From: CF-118 sp035934385
GTDB taxonomy: Bacteria > Chloroflexota > Dormibacteria > Dormibacterales > Dormibacteraceae
DNA length: 64,000 nt
Assembly: GCA_035934385.1 (NCBI GenBank)
Contig: DASYXY010000082.1
Location: forward strand, 31,778-95,777
Reading direction: 5' to 3'
Part shown: positions 43,232 to 50,876 of the stretch, piece after piece
Layout of the letters: each line of letters opens with the position of its first letter
Numbering within the stretch: the first letter of the stretch is position 1
The notes under the pieces: generated by a model
Told to the model about the DNA's origin: nothing
The model's database searches: none
The model's input: the letters and a program-made list of their open reading frames with translations, nothing else
Position numbers and translations under genes: made by a program

Positions 43232-43706
43232 CCCGCAACGCGTAAGCGCTCGAGGCTCGGCGCCAGGTGTACCAGATGCCTGCGACCATGACCACCACGT
43301 AGACGGCCAGGGCAACTGTCAGCAGGATGGGACCGGTTCGGCCGGCGGAGATCGCTGTGCCGAGTGGCCCCCAGTCGACGGTGGCCGCCGCGTTCAGCCA
43401 CGCGATGAGCCCGGTCACGAAGGCCAGAAAGCCCAGCGTCCAGCGCTTTTCCGACCTGCTCATCTGCGCAAGGTCGAAGCGACGCGGTCGCGGCGACACC
43501 GGGATGCGGGCGAGCCGGGTCAGCAGGAACAGCCAGACCAGGAGCATCACGATCCCGATCGCCAGTGCGATCCAAGGAAACGCTGTCTTGTCCATGGGCG
43601 AGAGGTCGAACGAGCCCGCCCATGCCGCCATCGGGAAAAACCAGATGACGCTGCTCAGGGCCGCGAACCCAGCCCTGCCGTAGCGCTCGACCAATGCGTT
43701 CACCAT
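43191..43706 (-). CDS. Membrane protein with four predicted TM helices
   Basis: The ATG at 43706 overlaps the stop of the upstream epimerase-like gene by a few bases and gives a 171-residue protein with four membrane helices (about 13-31, 45-65, 90-108, 127-147). A cytoplasmic basic loop (RLARIPVSPRPRRFDLAQMSRSEKR) lies between helices 2 and 3. The family is not recognised. It is probably translated together with the NAD-dependent epimerase-like protein. A much longer open frame upstream exists but runs through the epimerase gene and is not coding. Confidence 0.7.
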   Translation of the reverse strand: MVNALVERYGRAGFAALSSVIWFFPMAAWAGSFDLSPMDKTAFPWIALAIGIVMLLVWLFLLTRLARIPVSPRPRRFDLAQMSRSEKRWTLGFLAFVTGLIAWLNAAATVDWGPLGTAISAGRTGPILLTVALAVYVVVMVAGIWYTWRRASSAYALRVSSSRPGGAPAPR

Positions 43707-44473
43707 CGTCCGTACCTCCGAACAAGGTACTGCTCGAAGGTGGTCTTTCCTTCCATTTGGTCGGGCGCGAGGAGCTTGCCGGCCGCGACCTGGCGGCTGA
43801 ACTTGAGCGGCATCGGCACGTTCACGAGCTTTTTGTCGAGGTGTCGCGCTTTGAGCCATGACTCGGCCAGGCTTCTGAACGTTCGTACCTCGGGTCCGCC
43901 GAAGTCCGGCAACCGTCCGGCCGCCGAGCCGGCCGTGACGTTCACCAGCCGAGCCGCGACATCGCGAGTGTCGACCGGCTGGAACTGCCACGCGAACGGA
44001 ACGGCGCAGAGCCGCGGCAGACGCGAGAACGCGCCCAGAAAGATCTCCATCAGGGTGTGGAACTGGGTGGCCCGCAAGATCGACCAGGGCACGATGCCTT
44101 CGGCCACGATTGCCTCGGCCGCCAGCTTCGCGCGGTAGTAGGGGTACGCGATCCCCTCCATGCCCACGATCGAGATGTAGACGACGTGCTTGACGTGCGC
44201 GCGCTTCGCGGCCTCGAGCAGCCTCCGCGTGCCGTGAACGTCCGTGGCGCGCAAACGCCACGGCTGCGCCGCGGCCGATGCCGCGTGCACCACCGCCTCC
44301 ATGTCGGCGAGCGCTGCGTCGAGACCCTTGCCGGTCGCAAGGTCGCCCTGGACCCAGTCCGTCCCGGTGCCGGAACGCCGGCTCATGACGCGGACCCGAT
44401 GCCCGGCGCTGCGGAGGGCCACCACCAGGTCCCGGCCGAGGGCGCCCGTGCCGCCCGTGACGAGCACGTTCAT
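43700..44473 (-). CDS. NAD(P)-binding epimerase/NmrA-like short-chain dehydrogenase
   Basis: The 257-residue protein has an N-terminal Rossmann motif VTGGTGALGRD (5-15), a central VVYISIVGMEGIAYPYYRAKLAAE (YxxxK-like, with Tyr and Lys in YYRAK) and an extended substrate domain. It resembles atypical SDRs of the NmrA/complex-I-NDUFA9-like group, which may bind NAD(P) without clear catalysis. The start at 44473 puts the Rossmann motif in the right place. It is divergent from the Fur-family gene; the shared gap contains a Zur-like box. The next gene overlaps it. Confidence 0.85.
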   Translation of the reverse strand: MNVLVTGGTGALGRDLVVALRSAGHRVRVMSRRSGTGTDWVQGDLATGKGLDAALADMEAVVHAASAAAQPWRLRATDVHGTRRLLEAAKRAHVKHVVYISIVGMEGIAYPYYRAKLAAEAIVAEGIVPWSILRATQFHTLMEIFLGAFSRLPRLCAVPFAWQFQPVDTRDVAARLVNVTAGSAAGRLPDFGGPEVRTFRSLAESWLKARHLDKKLVNVPMPLKFSRQVAAGKLLAPDQMEGKTTFEQYLVRRYGRW

Positions 44474-44518
44474 GGCGGCTCCATTGTCGGCCCACCGCGT
44501 CGGCGGCCGGCGGCGTAA

Positions 44519-44533
44519 TGCAAGTCGTTTGCA
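44519..44533. promoter_or_regulatory. Fur/Zur-type operator candidate
   Basis: The inverted repeat TGCAA-N5-TTGCA is centred 29 bp before the Fur-family ATG. It is flanked by TAA and AAA, similar in size and AT pattern to Zur/Fur boxes, and it stands just upstream of a TATGGT -10-like element at 44541-44546. It would allow metal-dependent autoregulation of the regulator and the linked ZIP transporter, and possibly of the divergent SDR gene. Confidence 0.5.
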
Positions 44534-44554
44534 AAACTGGTATGGTGTTGCGCC

Positions 44555-44932
44555 ATGGCCAGACCCAGTCACGTTCGCGATTCGGTGCGTCATGTCCTCG
44601 AGGAAGGCGAGCGGCACGACTGGTCGATCGAAGATCTGCACGCCGCGGTGATCGCCGGCGGCCGCGCCGCGGACTTCTCCTCCGTGTTCCGGGCAGTGAT
44701 GCGGCTGGAGGGCGACGGCACCATCCGGCGGGTGAACCTGGGCGACGGTCGGCTGCGCTTCGAAGCGTCGGGCCTCCACCACGACCACATCCGTTGCGAG
44801 TCCTGCGGCGCGGTCGCCTCGCTACCCGAATGCGTGCTGCAGCGCGCCGAATCGCGCGTGGAGCAGGGAACGGGGTTTGCCATCACCGGTCACCGTTTGA
44901 TGTTTTCGGGCCTCTGCCCTAACTGCAGATGA
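44555..44932 (+). CDS. Fur family metal-responsive transcriptional regulator (Zur-like candidate)
   Basis: The 125-residue protein has the Fur architecture: a winged helix (DLHAAVIAGGRAADFSSVFRAVMRLEGDGTIRRV) and a C-terminal dimerisation/metal domain with HHDH (75-78) and the structural zinc cysteines CESC (81-84) and CPNC (121-124). The stop overlaps the start of a ZIP metal transporter gene (ATGA), so zinc, or possibly iron or manganese, is the likely signal. Upstream lies a TGCAA-N5-TTGCA repeat that it may bind. Which metal it senses cannot be fixed from the sequence. Confidence 0.9.
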   Translation: MARPSHVRDSVRHVLEEGERHDWSIEDLHAAVIAGGRAADFSSVFRAVMRLEGDGTIRRVNLGDGRLRFEASGLHHDHIRCESCGAVASLPECVLQRAESRVEQGTGFAITGHRLMFSGLCPNCR

Positions 44933-45645
44933 TTCCCTGGCTCGCGCTGGTGTTCGCCGGAGTCGCGTTCTTCTCAACGATGGCCGGCGGCTTTGCTGCC
45001 CTGCGCTGGCCGGGTCGCGTCCAGGCGTTGGCGGCGCTCGCTGGTGGCGTCGTCCTTGGCGCCGCGTTCTTCGATCTCCTGCCGGACGCGGTCGACCGGG
45101 CCATCGAGCTCAAGCTGTCGGCCCAGCTGCCGGTGGGAGCGTGCCTCGTTGGATTCCTTGGCTTCTACACGCTCGAGCGGTTTCTTCACCACCACCATGA
45201 GGAAGACGAGGGCCCAAGCCGCGCCGGTCCGATCGGTGCAGCGGGCTTCATCGTCCACAGCGTCTTCGACGGCCTCGCCATTGGTCTGGGTTTCCGAGTC
45301 GATACTGCGCTGGGATTGCTTGTCGCTCTCGCAGTGATCGGGCACGACTTCTCCGACGGTCTGAACACGGTTTCCTACCTGGTCACCCACCGGCAGCCGA
45401 CAAGCCGCTCGCGCATGCTCCTCGTCGCTGACGCGCTGGCGCCTCTGGCCGGCGCCACGTTCGCGTCGTTCGTGCCGGTGCCGCCGATCGTCTTCCCTCT
45501 GGCCATTGGCTTCTTCTCGGGCCTGTTCATCTACGCGGCGTCGACGACGCTGCTGCCGCGGTCGAGGGAGCTCGCCATCGCCACTGCACTACCGCTCACC
45601 CTTGGCGGCGCGCTGGCGATGTTCCTGATTACGCGCCTGGCCTGA
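44929..45645 (+). CDS. ZIP family metal transporter
   Basis: The 238-residue protein has eight predicted helices. A histidine-rich cytoplasmic loop HHHHEEDEG (87-95) follows helix 3. The ZIP metal sites lie in helix 4 (IVHSVFDGLAIG, His110, Asp114) and helix 5 (VIGHDFSDGLN, His139, Asp143). ZIP proteins move zinc, iron or manganese into the cytoplasm. Translational coupling to the Fur-family regulator indicates metal-controlled expression of both. The end overlaps the convergent hydrolase gene by 17 bp. Confidence 0.92.
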   Translation: MIPWLALVFAGVAFFSTMAGGFAALRWPGRVQALAALAGGVVLGAAFFDLLPDAVDRAIELKLSAQLPVGACLVGFLGFYTLERFLHHHHEEDEGPSRAGPIGAAGFIVHSVFDGLAIGLGFRVDTALGLLVALAVIGHDFSDGLNTVSYLVTHRQPTSRSRMLLVADALAPLAGATFASFVPVPPIVFPLAIGFFSGLFIYAASTTLLPRSRELAIATALPLTLGGALAMFLITRLA

Positions 45646-46330
45646 CGGCCTCCGCGTTGCCGTTGAGGTGGGTGCCGAAGAAGCCAAGAACGCGCGCCCA
45701 TGAGTCGTCCGCCGCAGGCTTGTCGTAGCTGCCGCGCGTGTCATTGAAGAAGGAGTGCCCGGCGCCCGGGTAGACCTTGATGTCGTGCGCGATGTTGTGG
45801 CGGTTGAGCGCGGCGTCGAGCGCGCGCCCCGCGCCCGCGGTGAAGTCCTTTTCTGGGTATGAGCCGACGACCGGGCACATGCGCTTGACGGCGTCGATCG
45901 GCCTCGGATTGACGCCGTAGAACGGAGCGACCGCTTTCAGTCTGTCGTCGGTACAGGCCCACGCGATCGCAAAGCTACCGCCCATACAGAAGCCGATGGC
46001 GCCGATTCGCTCGGGGTCGACCTCGGGCAGCGCTGCCAGGTACGAGAGACCGAGCTTGAGGTCCTCGACTCCGAACCGATTCACCGATCCCCGCAGCATG
46101 CCCGCCATGAAGCGCGTCATGCAGATGGTCTTGTTGCGGCCGCTGAAGAGGTCAACTCCGAGCGCCGCGTAGCCCTGCTTGGCAAAGCGTTGAGTGATGT
46201 CCTTGATGTTGTCGTTGAGGCCATAAGCCTCGTGGATGACGACGACCCCAGGATGGGGTCCGCTGCCCTCAGGGAGCGCGAGGAAGCCGCCGCCCCTGAG
46301 TGCGTTGTGAGCAACCTCGCGTGTGCTCAT
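45629..46330 (-). CDS. Dienelactone hydrolase family protein
   Basis: The 233-residue protein is a complete alpha/beta hydrolase of the dienelactone hydrolase family. The catalytic triad is Cys115 (GFCMGG), Asp162 (YPEKD) and His192 (PGAGHSFF), and Glu34 in IHEAYGL is the residue that activates the cysteine in this family. It would hydrolyse lactone or ester substrates in the cytoplasm, classically in chlorocatechol degradation, but many members have other substrates. No partner gene of that pathway is adjacent. It lies 76 bp from the tRNA gene on the opposite strand. Confidence 0.92.
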   Translation of the reverse strand: MSTREVAHNALRGGGFLALPEGSGPHPGVVVIHEAYGLNDNIKDITQRFAKQGYAALGVDLFSGRNKTICMTRFMAGMLRGSVNRFGVEDLKLGLSYLAALPEVDPERIGAIGFCMGGSFAIAWACTDDRLKAVAPFYGVNPRPIDAVKRMCPVVGSYPEKDFTAGAGRALDAALNRHNIAHDIKVYPGAGHSFFNDTRGSYDKPAADDSWARVLGFFGTHLNGNAEAVRPGA

Positions 46331-46406
46331 CCCGATTTAGCATCGTAGCGGTGGCGCGGTCGGGACCGTTCAGGCGCGGGGTATCATCATCGTTCGCGCG
46401 CGACGT

Positions 46407-46483
<77 letters not shown>

Positions 46484-46537
46484 ATTTCGTATTCGAAATC
46501 GCCCGTTTTGGGCCGCGATCGTTGTGCGCGTAACGAG

Positions 46538-46573
46538 TTGACAGTCTATTTGACAGCCTATGTGACAGCTAAT
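46538..46573. repeat. Three tandem 12-bp repeats next to the att site
   Basis: TTGACAGTCTAT, TTGACAGCCTAT and GTGACAGCTAAT follow each other without gaps, 55 bp after the tRNA end. A related GTGACAGCTTAT stands at 48727-48738 near the other end of the segment, and TTGACGGCTTCT at 55627-55638. Short direct repeats flanking a core site are the usual form of integrase arm-binding sites; that role is inferred. Confidence 0.5.
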
Positions 46574-46650
46574 CGATACCAACTGGAGCGTCGTAGCGAG
46601 GCCGACTAAATTCCGGCGGGACCGTTTCCGACCATTCGGGGCAGTCACCC

Positions 46651-46673
46651 TCTGATTGCATTTCAGAAGGTCA
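46651..46673 (+). pseudogene. tRNA anticodon-arm-like fragment
   Basis: The sequence beginning TCTGATTGCATTTCAGAAGG can form a TCTGA/TCAGA stem with a 7-nt loop and continues GTCA, closely matching the anticodon arm and variable region of the tRNA-Ala at 46433-46455. The acceptor, D and T arms are absent. It is probably a remnant of an earlier integration or of a tRNA carried by the element. Confidence 0.45.
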
Positions 46674-46749
46674 TGGCGGTGGCTGAGCTATCGAAGAGAC
46701 ACCGCTAGCAGCACCAACGAACGTACCGGCTTGTAGTCCCCTGATGTGG

Positions 46750-48558
46750 TCACGGCAAGAGGCTGAGCCAATGTTCCGACAAGGCCTGGATGTCCGGGTC
46801 CGCGCGCCGCGCGAGAGTCCGGACCGCGCCGGCGGCTGCGGGCGTCGTCATCACGACGCCATGGGCAGCGATCGTCGCCACGTCGTCGTTAGGATCCTCC
46901 GCAATTACCTTCTCCAACAGCGGAACCGCTTCCTCGTAGCGCAGGTCGCGCAGGCCCGTCACCGCGTCGCGTCTGGCTTTGCCGTCCAAGGCCGCAACCA
47001 AAGGGCCGAACGCGCGACGATCACGATGTCGCGCCAGTGCGCGCGCGCATTGGATGTCGCCGGAGTGTGCTCGTTCGGCGAGCAGATCGAGGGCGGCGGG
47101 GGTCGCAAGCTGCTCGAGCGCGATGAGCGCATCAGTTCGGAGTTCCCCGTCGAGCTGCGAGGCGATTGCGGGGACTGTTTCGGGATGATCGATGAATGCC
47201 AGCGTCCGAAGGACCTGGGCGGTCGGTTGTCGCTTGATCGATGCGATCAGGACCGGCACAGCTTCCGGCGGCGCCATCTCTGCGATCGCGTTAAGCAGGT
47301 AGGCGACCATTCCTATCCCCGAGGGCGGGAAGTACTCCTCGAGCTCTGGCCCGAGCAGCTGGAGAGCGCTCTCCACCTCCCGCCAACCTAGGAGTGCCTG
47401 TGCCAGATGCACACGATCGTTCTCGGGCAGCCGAGCTGCCGCGAGAAGCGCGTCCGGTTCGGGCGGGTCTGGGTGATAACGGGTGGTGTGACTTAGCGTG
47501 TAGGTCAGCAGCGACCGGGTCTTAGGCTCGAGCCCATCGTCCATCAGCATGTCGATAGCCGGACGAATCGTCCCAGGCTGCCTGGCGCGGACGAGCTCGT
47601 TCAGAAGCACCGGATCGCCGGTTGCCCGCCAAACGTCGTCGACGATCTGCCTCCGCTGCCACACGACACTCGATGCGAACATGCTCCGATTCGGCCCGAG
47701 CAGTGCGCGGCGAAGGGCGGCGTCCGTCTCAGGGCTGAGCTCGCCCATCGGATCGGCCGAGATTGCTTTTCCGATCACCACCGGATCGTCCGGGTAGGCA
47801 TCCATCAATCGCTTGACCACAGACCGAGCCGCCTCGGAGCTCGAACTCACGAGCGCATGCATCGGCTGCCAGCGTTCCCGGCCGCGCTCAAGCTGCTCCC
47901 GCACCCGCGCCTCGAGCTTGGAGGCGGCAATGTGAGAGTCGGCCTCGCCGCCCTCCAGTTGCGCCGCGAGCATCTCGATCTCCGTGTCTTGATAGATTCG
48001 CTGCTGGGTCGCAGCTGGCTGCTCCGCCGACCGCGCGAACTTTGCCTCCATGAGCTCAACAAGGGATCGATATAGACCCTCGCAACCCTCATTCCACCAG
48101 TCCCACGCCCGCCACTCGCCGTCGGCGTCCGCGTCGAGCGGGTCAAGCAACACAAAGTTCCCGTCCGAGCGGCAGACGACGATCGCGTGCAGCAGATGAC
48201 CGTTAAGGCAGTCCTGGTGCCGGTCGCGGGCGAGCAACTGCTTGGCAACGCTGCCTTCGATGTCGAACAGCGGAAACGGGAACTCATGAGGATTGACCCA
48301 CAAGACGCTGGTGAAGGGTTCCTTTCGAGGCAGGACATCAACCTCTGAAGGCTGGAGCGACCATCCCGGAAAGACGGCGCTCGAGATCGTGAGGAGAGCG
48401 TGGTAGCTCGGAGGTAGCGACCTACCCAGCCGGCCTTCAAGGTCCTCTACTTCGGCCGATGTCGCGGGTCCGGGAGTCGGTTCTGCCGGCCGTGAATCGA
48501 AACGGCGGTTAGCAAGCAGGCGAGTCCAGCGCTCCTTGAGGCGGTCCTGGCTAGCCAT
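46750..48558 (-). CDS. SUKH (SMI1/KNR4) domain - HEAT repeat fusion protein
   Basis: The 602-residue cytoplasmic protein begins with a SUKH/SMI1-KNR4-like domain (about 30-165): VEDLEGRLGRSLPPSYHALLTISS, VLWVNPHEFPFPLFDIEG and the strand NFVLLDPLDADADGEWRAWDWW. A charged linker follows. From about 225 to the end there are helical HEAT-like repeats (PAIASQLDGELRTDALIALEQLATPAALDLLAERA; AFGPLVAALDGKARRDAVTGLRDLRYEEAVPLLEKV). SUKH domains are best known as immunity proteins against bacterial toxins; HEAT arrays bind proteins. No toxin gene is adjacent. It is the only gene between the tRNA-Ala repeats. Confidence 0.8.
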   Translation of the reverse strand: MASQDRLKERWTRLLANRRFDSRPAEPTPGPATSAEVEDLEGRLGRSLPPSYHALLTISSAVFPGWSLQPSEVDVLPRKEPFTSVLWVNPHEFPFPLFDIEGSVAKQLLARDRHQDCLNGHLLHAIVVCRSDGNFVLLDPLDADADGEWRAWDWWNEGCEGLYRSLVELMEAKFARSAEQPAATQQRIYQDTEIEMLAAQLEGGEADSHIAASKLEARVREQLERGRERWQPMHALVSSSSEAARSVVKRLMDAYPDDPVVIGKAISADPMGELSPETDAALRRALLGPNRSMFASSVVWQRRQIVDDVWRATGDPVLLNELVRARQPGTIRPAIDMLMDDGLEPKTRSLLTYTLSHTTRYHPDPPEPDALLAAARLPENDRVHLAQALLGWREVESALQLLGPELEEYFPPSGIGMVAYLLNAIAEMAPPEAVPVLIASIKRQPTAQVLRTLAFIDHPETVPAIASQLDGELRTDALIALEQLATPAALDLLAERAHSGDIQCARALARHRDRRAFGPLVAALDGKARRDAVTGLRDLRYEEAVPLLEKVIAEDPNDDVATIAAHGVVMTTPAAAGAVRTLARRADPDIQALSEHWLSLLP

Positions 48559-48588
48559 GTCGGAATCCTCTCACGCGCATCGAGATAC

Positions 48589-48614
48589 CTGACCGGCGGC
48601 GGCGGTCCGGTCAG
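48589..48614. promoter_or_regulatory. Inverted repeat upstream of the SUKH-HEAT gene
   Basis: CTGACCGG and CCGGTCAG form a perfect 8-bp stem with a 10-bp loop, 30 bp before the start codon at 48558. It could be an operator or a 5' leader hairpin; no regulator gene is adjacent. Confidence 0.3.
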
Positions 48615-48727
48615 CAACGATTCGCCACTTACACCGGGCTTAGCCTCCAGAGTGCCGTTTCATTCTCGGCAGCGCGCCGAGCGCGGCATGACAGAAGCCT
48701 GCTGAGCTGCTTCTTCACGCGCCGTAG

Positions 48728-48775
48728 TGACAGCTTATGGGCTGGACTTCGGTGGACTCTGGCGGACTAATCGCC
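48728..48775. repeat. Copy 1 of a 48-bp imperfect direct repeat
   Basis: This segment matches 55628-55675 at 40 of 48 positions without gaps, exactly 6,900 bp apart. It starts TGACAGCTTATGGGCTGGAC and contains repeated GTGGACTCT and GGCGGAC words; a related word CTGGACTCTAGTGGAC follows at 48814-48829. It lies just inside the right boundary of the tRNA-Ala mini-island. It could be an old att flank or an integrase-related repeat. Confidence 0.6.
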
Positions 48776-48842
48776 CGTAATCGCTGCCAGGTTGAACTCG
48801 GAACCGACTCTGCTGGACTCTAGTGGACCTTCATCCCTAGGT

Positions 48843-48888
<46 letters not shown>

Positions 48889-49085
48889 CCGAACTGAGTT
48901 CCACCTTCCTGTTCCCGATGAGTGCGGTCGCCTTCGCCGTCGCGGAGCTGCCGCTCCACTTCTGGCTGACCGTTTTCGGGGTCAACAGCAACCGGTGGTT
49001 CGAACAGGCAGCCGCGGCGAATGCCCCGGAGTCGGAAGTGGAGGCGGTCTGAGATTGGCGGCGGTTGTCGTGCCACGATAGCCGC

Positions 49086-50723
49086 GTGCCGGACTGGACC
49101 TACCACCCGCTCCGGCGCCCGATGGGCGCTGTGCTCGGTAAGCGGCTCTCGCGCCGCCTGGCGATCTGGTTGGTGGGGGCGCTGGCGCAAGTCCGCGCCG
49201 GCAGGTGGCTGGTCATCGGCCTCGGCCATACCGCGCCGCCACCCGATGCGGGCACCATTGTGTCCGGGCTCAGGTGCGCCACCGCCGTAGGGGCCAGCAC
49301 CGGCATGGCGGTGGCCGCCGATGCGGTTCGCGCGATGCCGGCGCTCGGGGCTGGCCTTGTCGAGATCGGACCGGTGACGCCGGCCACTGTCGAGCACGCC
49401 CGCAAGATCCTCGACCGAGCGCTGGTCCCGGTAATCCTTCGAATCGACCCCGACGACTTGTCAGCGGTGGTTCACGCCGTCGGCTCGCATCCATCGCTGG
49501 TGTCGTTGGATGACCCTGTCCTCAGAAACGCCACTGCCGACCGTGTGCGGCAGGCCGCCGCGACGTGCGACACGGTGGTGGCGACCACGAGCGAGCCATC
49601 CCCCACGTACGCGGCTGAGTTGATCGCGGCCGGCGCAGCGATGGTCCTGGCGACGACTGACTGTTTGGTCGAAGCGGGCCCTGGCTGGTTCCACCGATCG
49701 ACACTCGCCTACGTGGCGCGGCGTCGCAGCCACCACTCACGACAGCCAGCCCCAGCGCTGCCGTGGATGGCAGGGGTCGGCCTCGGCCTGGGAATGGTCG
49801 TTGGGGGGCTGGGCGCAGCGGCCGTCGCTCTAGGACCAGTGCTCCTGCCGTACGACCAGGTCTATCTGGGGCTGAGCCCAAGGACTCTCGCCAGCATCAA
49901 CGGCCGTCTTATTCATTTCCTCCAACACGACCGCATCACGCTCGCGGGCACGATGGTCGCGATCGGGATCCTCTACGCGGCCTTGTCGTGGTGGGGGATC
50001 CGACTAGGCCGAACCTGGGCGCGCGACGCGCTGTTCGCGTCGGGCATGGTCGGATTCCCGACGCTCTTCTACTTCTTTGCCTTCGGTTACGTCGAGCCTA
50101 TCCATGTCGCGCTGGCCATCGTCCTGTTTCCGCTTTTCGTGATTGCAGTCTGGCGGCGTCCGAACGGCGGTGACCTCAGCTTGGATGTGGACGAAGCTGA
50201 CTTCGTTTGGCGCCGGGCACTCGCCGGCCAGCTGCTCATGGTGCTGGTCGGGTTCGGTCTGGTCGTCGGGGGGTTGCTGATCTCCTACGTGGGACTGACC
50301 GCCGTGTTCGTACCCAGCGACCTCTCATTCATGAACACTTCGGCGCAGGCGCTGGCCGATGCCAATCACCGTTTGCTCTCATTCATCGCCCACGATCGGG
50401 CGGGCTTTGGCGGCGCTCTGATCTCAGTCGGGGTAGCAGTGCTCCTGATGTCCGCGTGGGGTTGGGCGCGCGGCCAGGCATGGGTGTGGTTCACGCTGGC
50501 AGGAGGGGCTGTAGCCGGATTCGGGGCCGCACTCGCGGTCCACCTCGGTGTCTGGTACGTGGACTTCTGGCACCTTGCACCGATCTACGCCGGCGTAATC
50601 GTGACCACGATCGGCCTTGCGCTCAGCTGGGGCTACCTAGTCGCGCAGCCTGCGGCTGGTCGCGTCGGGGCCGGCTCCGCGACAATGCAACCTAGCTACC
50701 GAGAGGTCCGTCCGCCATGTTGA
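49086..50723 (+). CDS. Dihydroorotate-dehydrogenase-like domain fused to a duplicated membrane domain
   Basis: The 545-residue protein starts at GTG 49086 (TTG at 49065 is an alternative). Residues about 1-215 resemble the N-terminal half of a flavin TIM barrel of the dihydroorotate dehydrogenase type: YHPLRRPMGAVLG, GTIVSGLRCATAVGASTGM and GLVEIGPVTPATVEHARKIL. The active-site Asn/Lys set and C-terminal flavin phosphate loop are not evident. About 225-520 is a membrane domain with about eight helices containing two similar units: NGRLIHFLQHDRITLAGTMV...LSWWGIR and NHRLLSFIAHDRAGFGGALI...MSAWGWA. I do not recognise this fusion; the barrel may have become a binding domain. Confidence 0.72.
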   Translation: MPDWTYHPLRRPMGAVLGKRLSRRLAIWLVGALAQVRAGRWLVIGLGHTAPPPDAGTIVSGLRCATAVGASTGMAVAADAVRAMPALGAGLVEIGPVTPATVEHARKILDRALVPVILRIDPDDLSAVVHAVGSHPSLVSLDDPVLRNATADRVRQAAATCDTVVATTSEPSPTYAAELIAAGAAMVLATTDCLVEAGPGWFHRSTLAYVARRRSHHSRQPAPALPWMAGVGLGLGMVVGGLGAAAVALGPVLLPYDQVYLGLSPRTLASINGRLIHFLQHDRITLAGTMVAIGILYAALSWWGIRLGRTWARDALFASGMVGFPTLFYFFAFGYVEPIHVALAIVLFPLFVIAVWRRPNGGDLSLDVDEADFVWRRALAGQLLMVLVGFGLVVGGLLISYVGLTAVFVPSDLSFMNTSAQALADANHRLLSFIAHDRAGFGGALISVGVAVLLMSAWGWARGQAWVWFTLAGGAVAGFGAALAVHLGVWYVDFWHLAPIYAGVIVTTIGLALSWGYLVAQPAAGRVGAGSATMQPSYREVRPPC

Positions 50724-50876
50724 TGATGTGACCATTCACTTAGTCGGGGTCCTTGGACTCGAGAAAAATCTCGATCTGATTCCGACAAAGCAGCTCCAGG
50801 GCTCGATGGGTGAGTGCGGGTGGGTGATTCGGGACCAGCGAGGCCACCCCTAATCGGTGTCGGCTAGGATTCCGCC

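Noticed and set aside
42425..43245. Second plus-strand frame overlapping the ABC permease
   Set aside because: It is the +1 shadow of the permease frame; its composition is Arg/His-rich and lacks hydrophobic helices.
43707..44534. Extended minus-strand frame upstream of the four-helix membrane protein
   Set aside because: It overlaps the epimerase-like gene in another frame; only the part after 43706 shows membrane helices.
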